Shown here: positions 28,306 through 37,121 of the stretch, piece by piece
How positions within the stretch are numbered: the stretch's first letter is position 1
Layout of the letters: each line of letters begins with the position of its first letter
Assembly: GCF_030814225.1 (NCBI RefSeq)
Contig: NZ_JAUSUR010000001.1
Span: 806,001-870,000, forward strand
Direction of reading: 5' to 3'
Length of the DNA: 64,000 nucleotides
DNA from: Breznakia pachnodae
GTDB taxonomy: Bacteria; Bacillota_I; Bacilli_A; Erysipelotrichales; Erysipelotrichaceae
The notes under the pieces: model-generated
The model's input: the letters and a program-made list of their open reading frames with translations, nothing else
Told to the model about the DNA's origin: nothing
Database searches by the model: none
Made by a program: the position numbers and the translations under genes

Positions 28306-31000
28306 AATTGTTTTCAATATATTCATAAATGTATGCAATTTCTTCCATAGTGAAGGTCACACCATAGTAATCCTCCACTTGAGCAAATGATTCTTTTACC
28401 TTATCAATAAATGATTGATGTTCTTCAATAAACTTTTCAATATCTGCATGGCTCTCAATATTTTTATTCATAACCAATCGTTCAATCAGACAACTGATAT
28501 GAACATACAGACCAAAGCAGGTACTGTTTGAGAATGATAATTCCATTGATTGTTGTAAACGGTCAATCGCATTTGCTACATACTCTAGTAACTGTGTAGG
28601 ATTTAAAATGGTTAATGCATTCATAATATTCGAAAGAGAGAAGTTCTTTACCATATTACGTTTGAATACCTCAATATCTTTTTCATCCATATAATCGCAA
28701 AGATATGAAGTTAACTCCTTAATATCATCACTAATAATCAGTTGTTCAATTGGAATGAATTTTAATCCATCAATATTTGGATTCAGTGTCCCTACTGTAC
28801 ATAATACATTGTATTGTGTAAAGAATTCACTATCCGTTTTCTTTTCCAGCAAAGATGTATAATCATACGTTAATACTTTAATATGAATATTGTTTGGTAA
28901 AGAATCATTGATAATCTTCTTTAACTTTTCGGCTGTTCCAATTCCACTTGCACATGAACAAAGAATTACATTTTCTTTCTGCTCACTCTTTTTCATATGA
29001 TAAGCATAATCGGCTGTTTCCACTATCTTTGACAAATTCTCTTCCATTGGCATTTCCTGCAAAATATTAGAACCAACTTCCAACGCCATCTTTGTCGTTA
29101 CATTATTGATGATTCCTACATTGGCATGATCAATTTGAATTCCATCATCAATCGCTTCCAGACTTCCCATATCAACTAACAAGTATAAATTATCAAATCT
29201 TCCAATATTTGATAAGAATTCATTTAGTCGATCAACAATTGTATTTGTATCAACATGTAGTGGCATATCAATTGAATCAAATACATAATGATTCAACATC
29301 TTATTTGCCGCTTCCGCAATACTGCTTGCTGTAGAAAATCCATGTGCCAGTATAACCGCTACTACTTGATTTGAAGCCTTTACCTTTCCACTAATCACAA
29401 AGAATAGAGTTAACCATACGTTTACTGCTTCCCCTAATTCCATATCAGTAAAATGTTCAAGATAATGAGCTACCTCATTTGCTATCTTTACCTCTCGATA
29501 ATACTTCATTTTCAGATAATCATAAAAAATCGTAAAATCTTGCGTATATTGTTCATAGAAATGTTGCAATTCAAAATAATACTGTAAAGCATCACCTAGA
29601 AATTTCGTTAATGATAACACATCGTTATTACTAATATGTAATCCATAACCACTAGCTACAATATCAACAACACTTTTTACCGTTTTCTTATAGAACTGCT
29701 TCTGATTATTTTCTACTGATTTATTTTCAAAATAAGCTGTAAATATTTCCTGATACTTATCAATATTACTTAAATCATTAAAATGGTCTTTTTCAGCTAG
29801 TTTATAAATACTATTATACATCTCAATTAATTCAGAAGTTTTTCCTACAAAATCCAATAGTTGATGAATCTCCAAATAAGTAATCTGACTTGATAACACT
29901 TGTTGTTCTTCACTATGTGAATCCAATACATTCTTAGGAAGATGCGCAATCGTTACTGTGATTTGCTGAGAATCTTTGTTATCAAACAAAGAACTAATAC
30001 AACAGTACTGAATACAACTTTTCAACTCACCAATATTTCCTGTGAAATTATAATGTAGTAACGCCTGATATACTTGTGAACTAATACGAATAGGTTTATT
30101 GATTCTCTGCTCTTCCTGAGAAAACAGGTAATACAATAATTCAGCCCTTTCTTTCTGTTCACGTTGTGCTAAATTAGGAATATTAATCGTAACAGGAATT
30201 CTTCTTAATAGCGTCTTCAACAATACTTTCTCCGGATCTTCTGTTGTCGCAAAGATTAGACGAACATTTGATTTCATCCATACTTTGTTATCTCCCATCC
30301 GATGAAAGATCCCCTGATCCATAAACAAGAATAATTTTTCCTGATTCTCTGCCTTTAGTTCATGAACTTCATCCAAGAATAAAATTCCACCATCAGCCAA
30401 CGATAGTAACCCTTCTACATCCTCATCAGCACCAGTAAAGGCACCTTTCACATAACCAAATAAGTTTGCAGTTATTAGTTCTGGATTGTTCGCATACTCA
30501 CTACAGTTAAGGGTTAAAAACTTTGCATCCTCTGCTATCAATCCTTCATTTTTAGAATATTCATACAACAACTGTGCCATATAACTTTTTCCTGTTCCCG
30601 TATCTCCATGAAACAGTAATGGTATTCCATGGGGTGGGTAAGAAACTGTAGCCTTACTTTGTTTTACAACTTCATTTAAACTACCATGAGCACCAATCAA
30701 TTTATCAAAATCTTTTTTCTCTGGTTGTTTTTTTCCTTTTGAAAAGATTTCTTCAATTGAACTATATTCTGTATCCTCCAACAAAAAACCACAACGTTCT
30801 TCCAAAGCTTTACGCGAAAGAAACAGTAATGGTTTCACAGTTATTTTTATACACTTACGTTCAAGATACAAAGAATGCAAAATCTGTGCAACTTGGTTCC
30901 TACTAATTTTTAAAGTAGCACTGATTGACTGAGCTGTATTCGCTTCATAGTCTTTTTGCTCTGTATTTTGATAGATTAATTCTAGTATTTTTTCTTTCAT
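28304..31000 (-). CDS. levR: LevR-type sigma-54-dependent PTS activator
   Basis: 898 residues from the ATG at 31000 (GAGGT six bases upstream; a TTG 12 bases earlier overlaps it). Domains: N-terminal HTH (about 1-60), AAA+ sigma-54 interaction domain (about 100-340) with Walker A GDTGTGKS (132-139), GAFTGA loop (186-191) and Walker B GGILFLDE, then PRD1 (about 440-540), a mannose-type EIIA with His in ILAHGFSTASS (about 560-690), an EIIB-like domain with Cys in CSCASGIGTAEK, and PRD2. It should activate the PTS operon downstream, tuned by PTS phosphorylation. The role matches GfrR/LevR by arrangement. Confidence 0.92.
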   Translation of the reverse strand: MKEKILELIYQNTEQKDYEANTAQSISATLKISRNQVAQILHSLYLERKCIKITVKPLLFLSRKALEERCGFLLEDTEYSSIEEIFSKGKKQPEKKDFDKLIGAHGSLNEVVKQSKATVSYPPHGIPLLFHGDTGTGKSYMAQLLYEYSKNEGLIAEDAKFLTLNCSEYANNPELITANLFGYVKGAFTGADEDVEGLLSLADGGILFLDEVHELKAENQEKLFLFMDQGIFHRMGDNKVWMKSNVRLIFATTEDPEKVLLKTLLRRIPVTINIPNLAQREQKERAELLYYLFSQEEQRINKPIRISSQVYQALLHYNFTGNIGELKSCIQYCCISSLFDNKDSQQITVTIAHLPKNVLDSHSEEQQVLSSQITYLEIHQLLDFVGKTSELIEMYNSIYKLAEKDHFNDLSNIDKYQEIFTAYFENKSVENNQKQFYKKTVKSVVDIVASGYGLHISNNDVLSLTKFLGDALQYYFELQHFYEQYTQDFTIFYDYLKMKYYREVKIANEVAHYLEHFTDMELGEAVNVWLTLFFVISGKVKASNQVVAVILAHGFSTASSIAEAANKMLNHYVFDSIDMPLHVDTNTIVDRLNEFLSNIGRFDNLYLLVDMGSLEAIDDGIQIDHANVGIINNVTTKMALEVGSNILQEMPMEENLSKIVETADYAYHMKKSEQKENVILCSCASGIGTAEKLKKIINDSLPNNIHIKVLTYDYTSLLEKKTDSEFFTQYNVLCTVGTLNPNIDGLKFIPIEQLIISDDIKELTSYLCDYMDEKDIEVFKRNMVKNFSLSNIMNALTILNPTQLLEYVANAIDRLQQSMELSFSNSTCFGLYVHISCLIERLVMNKNIESHADIEKFIEEHQSFIDKVKESFAQVEDYYGVTFTMEEIAYIYEYIENN

Positions 31001-31023
31001 TTTGTACCTCAAATATCAATTTC

Positions 31024-31051
31024 ATAGTATCAAACTATCATAAAATGTCAA
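31024..31051 (-). promoter_or_regulatory. SigA-type promoter of the levR-type gene
   Basis: TTGACA and TACTAT on the minus strand with 16-base spacing, about 25 bases upstream of the start codon. Confidence 0.7.
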
Positions 31052-31073
31052 TTGATGATTTATAAAAATCCTG

Positions 31074-31089
31074 TGGCATGATTCTTGCT
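31074..31089 (+). promoter_or_regulatory. Sigma-54 promoter before rpoN (first copy)
   Basis: TGGCAT-gattc-TTGCT with ten bases between GG and GC, 26 bases upstream of the start codon. A TATAAT at 31089-31094 lacks a -35 partner. Suggests that rpoN is activated by its own product. Confidence 0.7.
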
Positions 31090-31114
31090 ATAATATAAGT
31101 GAAAGAAGGTTGTA

Positions 31115-32332
31115 ATGAAACAAAATTTCACACAGAAGCAAACACACAAACAAACATTGAATTTATCTTTATCCATGAAAAAATCATTGGATATTTTAAG
31201 TGCACCTCAAGAAAAGTTATACCAACAGATAAAAGTGATTGCGGATAAAAATCCATATATTTCTTATACACCTTCCATCGATATGGATTTATATATGAAT
31301 GAAGCTCTTTCGCACAAGGTAACTTTAAGTGAGGAACTATATTTACAACTTCATGTATGCAAAGAAAAATATGATAAGCATATCGCTGAATATATTATTG
31401 AGTCATTAGATGAAAATGGATTTTTTACTCTTTCTATTTCAGAAAGTAGTAAACATCTCAATGTTAGTGTTCCAGAATTTAAAAACACATTAAAAGTAAT
31501 TCAAAGTTTTGAACCAATTGGAGTTGCAGCAAAAGACAGTTTTGACAGTATTATTCTTCAGTTACAATATCAGAATCTAGACGACTGTGTTGATATTTTC
31601 CAAAACTACAGTGAATATCTAATAAAAAATGATTTAAAAAGTATCGCCAAGAAAAAAGGATATTCTATTGAAGAAATCCAATCTTATATCGAAGATATAC
31701 GATTGTGTAATCCATTCCCTTGTGAGCAGTATATAACAAGAAAAGTTGAAAATATTATTCCAGATTTAATCGTAAATATCGAAGATAATAATCTTGTATT
31801 ATCTACAAACGAATTAGGAAATATTATTTTAGATGAAAGTTTGAATGAAGAGAATATAAAGAACAAAGTTTTAAAAACTTATTTTAAAGAGGCTCTTTTC
31901 TTTATTGACAGTTTATCCAAACGTAATAAAACATTATTGTTGTTAGCAAATGAATTATTTCAGATTCAAAAGAGTTACTTTTTATTTCATGATGAACTGC
32001 AAACTTGTACACTTGCTATGATTGCTAAGAATACTGGGTTTCATGAATCGACGGTATCTCGGACCTTATCAAATAAATATTACTCTTTTCAAAATGAAGT
32101 ATTTCCAATTAAAAACTTATTTGTTTCTTCCACCACCTCAGGTGATAGTAAAGATTCTATTGTAAAAGCAGTACATGATTTCATTAAGAATGAAGATCCT
32201 TCTAACCCACTTAGAGATATTGATTTAGTTGATAAGTTAAACGAAATAGGTTTATCAGCTTCCAGAAGAACAATTGCGAAATATCGAATGCAACTAAGAA
32301 TTCCTAACTCTAAGGATCGCATAAAAAAATAA
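31115..32332 (+). CDS. rpoN: RNA polymerase sigma-54 factor, first copy
   Basis: 405 residues, shorter than the usual 430-500. Region I is Gln/Leu-rich (QKQTHKQTLNLSLSMKKSL); the core-binding domain follows without an obvious acidic region II. The HTH reads IAKNTGFHESTVSRTLSNKY, and the RpoN box is SRRTIAKYRM (383-392) against the usual ARRTVAKYRE. Divergent from the levR-type gene and preceded by a sigma-54 promoter. It ends at a bidirectional terminator shared with the meta-cleavage operon. A second rpoN lies at 60097. Confidence 0.93.
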   Translation: MKQNFTQKQTHKQTLNLSLSMKKSLDILSAPQEKLYQQIKVIADKNPYISYTPSIDMDLYMNEALSHKVTLSEELYLQLHVCKEKYDKHIAEYIIESLDENGFFTLSISESSKHLNVSVPEFKNTLKVIQSFEPIGVAAKDSFDSIILQLQYQNLDDCVDIFQNYSEYLIKNDLKSIAKKKGYSIEEIQSYIEDIRLCNPFPCEQYITRKVENIIPDLIVNIEDNNLVLSTNELGNIILDESLNEENIKNKVLKTYFKEALFFIDSLSKRNKTLLLLANELFQIQKSYFLFHDELQTCTLAMIAKNTGFHESTVSRTLSNKYYSFQNEVFPIKNLFVSSTTSGDSKDSIVKAVHDFIKNEDPSNPLRDIDLVDKLNEIGLSASRRTIAKYRMQLRIPNSKDRIKK

Positions 32333-32351
32333 GGAAATTGAAATCCTTATT
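32328..32351. terminator. Bidirectional terminator
   Basis: AATAAGGA and TCCTTATT with an eight-base loop and U-tracts on both strands, between rpoN and the convergent aldolase gene. Confidence 0.88.
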
Positions 32352-33351
32352 TTTTTTGTGATAGTTGATAAGCAACATCGATAATCATATCTTCCTGTCC
32401 ACCTACCATTTTTCTTTTTCCTAACTCTACTAGAATATCTCTAGATTCAAGTTGGAATTTTTCTGCTGCTCGTTTTACGTGTAGGAAGAAACTTGAATAT
32501 ACTCCTGCATACCCTACCATCAATGAATCTTCATCAATGATTTGTGGTCGTTTCATAATTGGTGTTACAACATCTTTTGCAACATCCATTAATCCATAGA
32601 AGTCTAATCCAGAATCTAAACCTTTTAAGTCCAATACTCCAGCAAGTACTTCTAGTTGCGTATTTCCTGCTCCTGCTCCTAATCCACATAACGTACCATC
32701 CACATAGGTTGCTCCTGCTTCAATCGCTGCTAATGTATTCCCCATAGCTAATGCTAAATTGTTATGAGCATGGAATCCTACTGGTATTGATACTGCTGAG
32801 CAAACTGTCTTAATTATTTCTGAAACATTTTCTGGCAGTAAATGTCCTGCAGAATCTGCAATATTAATATAGTCAGCTCCATAACTTTCCATTAATTTTG
32901 CCTGCTCTGCAATTTCACTTGGTGTTGACATATGTGCAAGCATTAAGAATCCAACTGCTGTCATTCCTAACTCTTTCGCTGCTTCAATATGTTGTTTACT
33001 AATATCCGCTTCACTTACATGTGTCGCCACCCGCACTGCAGTTACTCCACAGTGTTCATGAACATACTTTAAATCTTCTACTGTTCCAATTCCTGGTAAC
33101 AATAAGACTGTTAATTTTGCATTCCTTATTACTTTACTGGCTGCTTTTAATAGTTCCATTTCTGATGATTTCATAAATCCATAATTATAAGAGGAACCAT
33201 TGATACCATCACCATGAGAGATTTCAATCAATTCAACACCACTTGCATCCAGTCCTTGTGCAATTTTGGTTACATCTTCAACACTGAATGAGTGCCCTAT
33301 TGCATGACTTCCATCACGCAATGTTGTATCTACAACATGTATTTTTTTCAT
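32347..33351 (-). CDS. mhpE: 4-hydroxy-2-oxovalerate aldolase (DmpG/MhpE-like)
   Basis: 334 residues, normal length. Splits 4-hydroxy-2-oxopentanoate (or longer homologue) into pyruvate and acetaldehyde (or aldehyde), and channels the aldehyde to the partner dehydrogenase. VVDTTLRDGSHAIGHSF holds the metal site; GFHAHNNLALAMGN and YVDGTLCGLGAGAGNTQ are the remaining metal and active-site segments. It follows the acylating dehydrogenase gene by one base, as in dmp/mhp operons, and is the last gene of the meta-cleavage operon. Confidence 0.96.
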   Translation of the reverse strand: MKKIHVVDTTLRDGSHAIGHSFSVEDVTKIAQGLDASGVELIEISHGDGINGSSYNYGFMKSSEMELLKAASKVIRNAKLTVLLLPGIGTVEDLKYVHEHCGVTAVRVATHVSEADISKQHIEAAKELGMTAVGFLMLAHMSTPSEIAEQAKLMESYGADYINIADSAGHLLPENVSEIIKTVCSAVSIPVGFHAHNNLALAMGNTLAAIEAGATYVDGTLCGLGAGAGNTQLEVLAGVLDLKGLDSGLDFYGLMDVAKDVVTPIMKRPQIIDEDSLMVGYAGVYSSFFLHVKRAAEKFQLESRDILVELGKRKMVGGQEDMIIDVAYQLSQKK

Positions 33352-33352
33352 A

Positions 33353-34234
33353 CTATTCTTCCCCCTTCAGCAATTCCTGTGCAATCTGTTCTGCCGCCTG
33401 AATTGCTGCAGCATTGATAATATCCAGATTTCCTGAGTAAGTAGGAAGAAAATCTCCTTGACCTTCAACTTCAACTCCAACGGTCACTTTATCTCCTTCT
33501 AAAATTGGAGGTACACGTAACTTGTATCCTGGTACATAACGTTGAATTTCTTTCACAATCTCATTAATTGACTCACTGATTGCTTCTAAAGAAACAGAAG
33601 TATCTTTAATAGTTACATAGATTGTATTTGTCATCATAATTGGTGGTTCTGCTGGATTCAATACAATGATTGCTTTTCCTTTATCCGCCCCTCCTACTTC
33701 TTCAATCGCTTTTGCTGTAGTTTCGGTAAACTCATCAATATTTGCACGAGTACCTGGCCCAGCACTTTTTGAAGAAATACATGCGACAATTTCTGCATAC
33801 TTTGCTCCAGCAACACGTTCAACTGCATGAACGATTGGGATTGTTGCCTGACCTCCACATGTAACTAAATTAATATTTTTATGGTTTTGTTTCATCAGCT
33901 GATCTAAATTCACGGATGGAACCATATAAGGACCAACTGCAGCTGGCGTTAAGTCAATTGCAATCTTCCCCGCCTTTTCTAATAATGGTGCATGAGTCAA
34001 ATGTGCTGGAGCACTGGTTGCATCAAATACGATTTGAATATCGTCTTTTTCAAGTACACCTTGTACACCATCCGTTGTTGTCTCAATTCCCAAGCCCTTT
34101 GCTCTTTTTATCCCTTCTGACTCTACAATACCTGCCATCATCGTCATTTCCAGGTAATCACTACGTAAAATTTTGTACATTAAATCACTTCCAATGTTAC
34201 CTGGACCGATGACCGCTACTTTTATCTTTTTCAT
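33353..34234 (-). CDS. mhpF: Acetaldehyde dehydrogenase, acylating (DmpF/MhpF-like)
   Basis: 293 residues. Oxidises the aldehyde from the aldolase to acetyl-CoA (or acyl-CoA) with [19 protein letters not shown] is the NAD-binding loop, and the catalytic Cys lies in [23 protein letters not shown] and [17 protein letters not shown] complete the family pattern. Directly upstream of the aldolase gene, with which it forms a channelling complex in known systems. Confidence 0.96.
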   Translation of the reverse strand: MKKIKVAVIGPGNIGSDLMYKILRSDYLEMTMMAGIVESEGIKRAKGLGIETTTDGVQGVLEKDDIQIVFDATSAPAHLTHAPLLEKAGKIAIDLTPAAVGPYMVPSVNLDQLMKQNHKNINLVTCGGQATIPIVHAVERVAGAKYAEIVACISSKSAGPGTRANIDEFTETTAKAIEEVGGADKGKAIIVLNPAEPPIMMTNTIYVTIKDTSVSLEAISESINEIVKEIQRYVPGYKLRVPPILEGDKVTVGVEVEGQGDFLPTYSGNLDIINAAAIQAAEQIAQELLKGEE

Positions 34235-34242
34235 AAACTTAA

Positions 34243-35013
34243 TTATTTGAATTCACACAACACACTTCCCAGTTGTGAGAATTTAGCTTCAAATATATCT
34301 CCTTTCTCTGCAGGCAAAGCAGCAGAAAAAGCACCAGATAATATTACTTCGCCTTTTTTCAAAGGTATACCAAACTCACTCATCTTATTAGCTAACCATG
34401 CTACACAATATGCAGGGTCGCCTAATACATCTTCTCCTTTACCAGAATTGACTTTCTTACCATTCATGTAGAAATCCATCTCTAATTTCTTTAAGTCACA
34501 TACCGATGGTTCTAATCGAATTGTTCCCAGACAATAACCACCAAACGATGCATTATCAGCAACTGTATCTACAAGTTTAATTTTCCAGTCTTCAATTCTG
34601 CTGTCTACAATTTCAAGTGCTGCAACCACATATTCCGTTTTCTCCAGCACCTCTTCAACCGTTACATTTGGACCAATTAAATCTTCTTTTAGTACAAATG
34701 CAACTTCTCCCTCCACTTTTGGTTGCATGAACAGAGAACGATCAACATCATGCTTAAAATACACATCTTTAAAGATATGGCCATAATCGGGTTCACCAAC
34801 ACCAAACATATTCTGCATTGCAAGTGATGTAAGACCAATTTTCTTTCCAGAAATTTCTCTTCCTTCACTTACAAAACGATCAATATTCTCTAATTGAATT
34901 TGATATGCATCAACAACTGTTAATGCTTTATCTTCTGACAAAGGTTTTATGGCTTGTCTAGTTTTTTGTGCTTCATACAATTGCTTTGCTAATTCTTTAT
35001 GTAAATCACTCAT
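34243..35013 (-). CDS. mhpD: 2-oxopent-4-enoate (2-hydroxypentadienoate) hydratase
   Basis: 256 residues from the ATG at 35013; a GTG at 35025 is also possible but overlaps the hydrolase gene. Adds water to 2-hydroxypenta-2,4-dienoate to give 4-hydroxy-2-oxovalerate. [32 protein letters not shown] and [16 protein letters not shown] are typical of the MhpD/XylJ family (fumarylacetoacetate-hydrolase-like fold). Sits between hydrolase and dehydrogenase genes. Confidence 0.94.
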   Translation of the reverse strand: MSDLHKELAKQLYEAQKTRQAIKPLSEDKALTVVDAYQIQLENIDRFVSEGREISGKKIGLTSLAMQNMFGVGEPDYGHIFKDVYFKHDVDRSLFMQPKVEGEVAFVLKEDLIGPNVTVEEVLEKTEYVVAALEIVDSRIEDWKIKLVDTVADNASFGGYCLGTIRLEPSVCDLKKLEMDFYMNGKKVNSGKGEDVLGDPAYCVAWLANKMSEFGIPLKKGEVILSGAFSAALPAEKGDIFEAKFSQLGSVLCEFK

Positions 35014-35017
35014 GATC

Positions 35018-35836
35018 TTACTCACTTAAAAAGTTTGCCACTACCGCATTAAACTTCTTAACTTGTTCGATTTGAGTCCAGTGTCCACAGTGACCAAAGA
35101 CATGCAATTGTGCATCATCAATCAAATCAATTAACTTATAAGAATTTGATATTGGAATTACTTGATCCTCACGTCCATGAACAATTAATGTATGGTGTGG
35201 AATTTTCGCAATTTCTTCATCTGGATATGCCATAAAGTCTACCCATTCCTGTCTAGGTTCTGGGAACATTGCTGCAAATGATTCTTGGAATCCTGGTTCA
35301 ATACTAGCTTCATAACGCATTGCTGCCAAATCATCAGTAGCGATTGATTTATCGTATACAAACAGATCCAACATCTTTTTCATGTTTTCAACTGATGGAG
35401 TATAACCCCATACTGCATTCAATCCTTCTGATAATTTAAAGTTCACTCCCATTGCACCCATTAGTACAACACGACGAATACGCTTAGGGTGTTCGATTGC
35501 CATTGCGATTGCAAGAGCTCCACCAAAAGAGTTTCCGACGATATCGGTTTGTTCAATTCCTAAAGCATCTAAGAAATCAACAGCTTGCTGCACCCAAGTT
35601 TTCATATTTAATTCAATTCCTTCAGGTCGATCTGTATATCCAAATCCAACCATATCTGGCGCTAACACTCTAGCCATCTTTGATAACTCAGGAATTACCA
35701 GACGCCAGTTCGCCCATGCTGAGACTCCTGGTCCTGAACCATGAACCAACAGTAAAGGAAAACCTTCTCCTTGGTCATGATAATTTGTATTATAACTTCC
35801 TGTTTTGATTGTGTTTGCTATTTCTGGTCTACTCAT
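35018..35836 (-). CDS. Meta-cleavage product hydrolase (XylF/MhpC-like)
   Basis: 272 residues from the ATG at 35836 (AAGGAGG upstream). Alpha/beta hydrolase that splits the C-C bond of 2-hydroxymuconate semialdehyde or its alkylated ketone relatives. HGSGPGVSAWANW is the oxyanion segment, the nucleophile is Ser in GNSFGGALA, the acid Asp is in HGREDQVIP, and the base His in FGHCGHWTQIE. The catabolic route here has the hydrolytic branch only; no semialdehyde dehydrogenase or tautomerase gene is seen, which suggests 3-substituted catechols. Confidence 0.93.
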   Translation of the reverse strand: MSRPEIANTIKTGSYNTNYHDQGEGFPLLLVHGSGPGVSAWANWRLVIPELSKMARVLAPDMVGFGYTDRPEGIELNMKTWVQQAVDFLDALGIEQTDIVGNSFGGALAIAMAIEHPKRIRRVVLMGAMGVNFKLSEGLNAVWGYTPSVENMKKMLDLFVYDKSIATDDLAAMRYEASIEPGFQESFAAMFPEPRQEWVDFMAYPDEEIAKIPHHTLIVHGREDQVIPISNSYKLIDLIDDAQLHVFGHCGHWTQIEQVKKFNAVVANFLSE

Positions 35837-35891
35837 AATTTCCTCCTTCATTCCTGTATTAACAGAAGATAACAGTAAAACTGTTATCTCC

Positions 35892-36827
35892 TTATGTAAT
35901 CACCTCAAGGTAATTTTCTTTCAGTTTACGGTCGTAATAGAAGATTCCTTTTCCTAATTGATCGAAATCCCATACACGAACTGGCATATCTGGATAATAT
36001 GCATATCCACCTGCGAATAATTCACAACGGTTTCCAGAAGGGTCAAAGAAGTAAATTGTATATCCTCTTGTAATACCATGACGCATTGGTCCAGCATCGA
36101 TCATAACATTATTGATTGTTAAGATATCAGCTGCACGTCCAACTTCTGTCCATGAGTTTAATTTAAATGCTAAGTGGTGAATCTTACCTGGTTGGTCAAA
36201 TTCTAATACAGCAACATCATGAGGACGATTAGATCCTGTTAACCATGTACATGCATCTGCTTTACCATCAGGAGTTCTTGCAACTTCTGCAACACCTAAT
36301 CCCATAACTTCTTTCATATAACGAACTGCTTCTGCAGAGTTAGGTCCAAATAATAACGCGTGGTCTACCATTGTAGCTCCAACACCTTTTGGTTGTTTTC
36401 CACCTGGCCAGATATCTGGGTTATGTAGATCTGGGTGGTTTTCAGCCATTTCTACTTCTGCAAATAAATCAATACGGTGACCAGTAGGAAGTTGAACTGC
36501 TAAACGTTTTCCATAACCTGGTTGGTCAGTATTTGCTTCAATAACTTCATAATCTAATCCAAATGCTTTTGTTTGTTCTTCAATTTCATCCAATGCTTTT
36601 GGACAAGAAACTTTAAATGCTAAGAAATCAAGACCTGGTTTATCTGCTAAACGAATTGTAAATGTATGATGATCAAATTCATCATAACCTTTAAAACATA
36701 CTCTACCATCTTCGGTTCTACATACTTCTTCTAATCCTAAAATATCACGATAAAATTTTACTGAGTCTTCAATATTTAAAACTCGAACCTGCATCATTGA
36801 TGCACGTAATACACCTTTTATTGCCAT
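35892..36827 (-). CDS. xylE: Catechol 2,3-dioxygenase (extradiol, XylE-like)
   Basis: 311 residues, same length class as XylE (307). Two VOC domains; catalytic Fe(II) ligands are placed at His156 (VDHALLFG), His217/218 (KIHHLAF) and Glu269 (CELFAGG). The C-terminus FFDPSGNRCEL and YPDMPVRVWDFDQLGKGIFYYDR closely follow XylE. It opens catechols with O2 next to the hydroxyls, so needs oxygen. Translated from TAGGAG. It lies after a XylT-type ferredoxin gene, known to reactivate the oxidised iron of such enzymes. Confidence 0.97.
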   Translation of the reverse strand: MAIKGVLRASMMQVRVLNIEDSVKFYRDILGLEEVCRTEDGRVCFKGYDEFDHHTFTIRLADKPGLDFLAFKVSCPKALDEIEEQTKAFGLDYEVIEANTDQPGYGKRLAVQLPTGHRIDLFAEVEMAENHPDLHNPDIWPGGKQPKGVGATMVDHALLFGPNSAEAVRYMKEVMGLGVAEVARTPDGKADACTWLTGSNRPHDVAVLEFDQPGKIHHLAFKLNSWTEVGRAADILTINNVMIDAGPMRHGITRGYTIYFFDPSGNRCELFAGGYAYYPDMPVRVWDFDQLGKGIFYYDRKLKENYLEVIT

Positions 36828-36839
36828 TTTTTTCTCCTA

Positions 36840-37121
36840 TTAACGGTTTCGCATTATTGCAATCTTCATATCACTGCAAGGAGTGATACAACATGCTAAT
36901 AATCGATTACTCGCTTCATCTTTCACATATTCCTTATTCATGTTCCTACAAATCTTATACGATCCTTCAAGCACTTCAATCAAGCACCTGCCACAACCAC
37001 CACCAAAGCAGCCATTGATAATCTCATCAACGTTATTTCTTCGCATGGAAGCTAAGAGGGTCTCATTTTCATAACAGTTGACTATTTTATCATCTACGAT
37101 GATTTGATATGTGGTTCTCAC
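36840..37121 (-). CDS. xylT: XylT-type [2Fe-2S] ferredoxin
   Basis: 93 residues starting at a GTG that overlaps the IclR gene stop as GTGA. Plant-type ferredoxin with the Cys pattern GCFGGGCGRC (ligands at 38, 43, 46) and a distal Cys pair in LLACC. XylT-like ferredoxins re-reduce the active-site iron of catechol 2,3-dioxygenase after inactivation. Its position directly ahead of the dioxygenase gene fits that role. Short for a general ferredoxin and without a reductase partner here. Confidence 0.9.
   Translation of the reverse strand: MRTTYQIIVDDKIVNCYENETLLASMRRNNVDEIINGCFGGGCGRCLIEVLEGSYKICRNMNKEYVKDEASNRLLACCITPCSDMKIAIMRNR

Noticed and set aside
31089..31094. TATAAT as a SigA -10 for the first rpoN
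   Set aside because: No -35 at 16-18 bases upstream, whereas the overlapping sequence fits a sigma-54 promoter with correct spacing.
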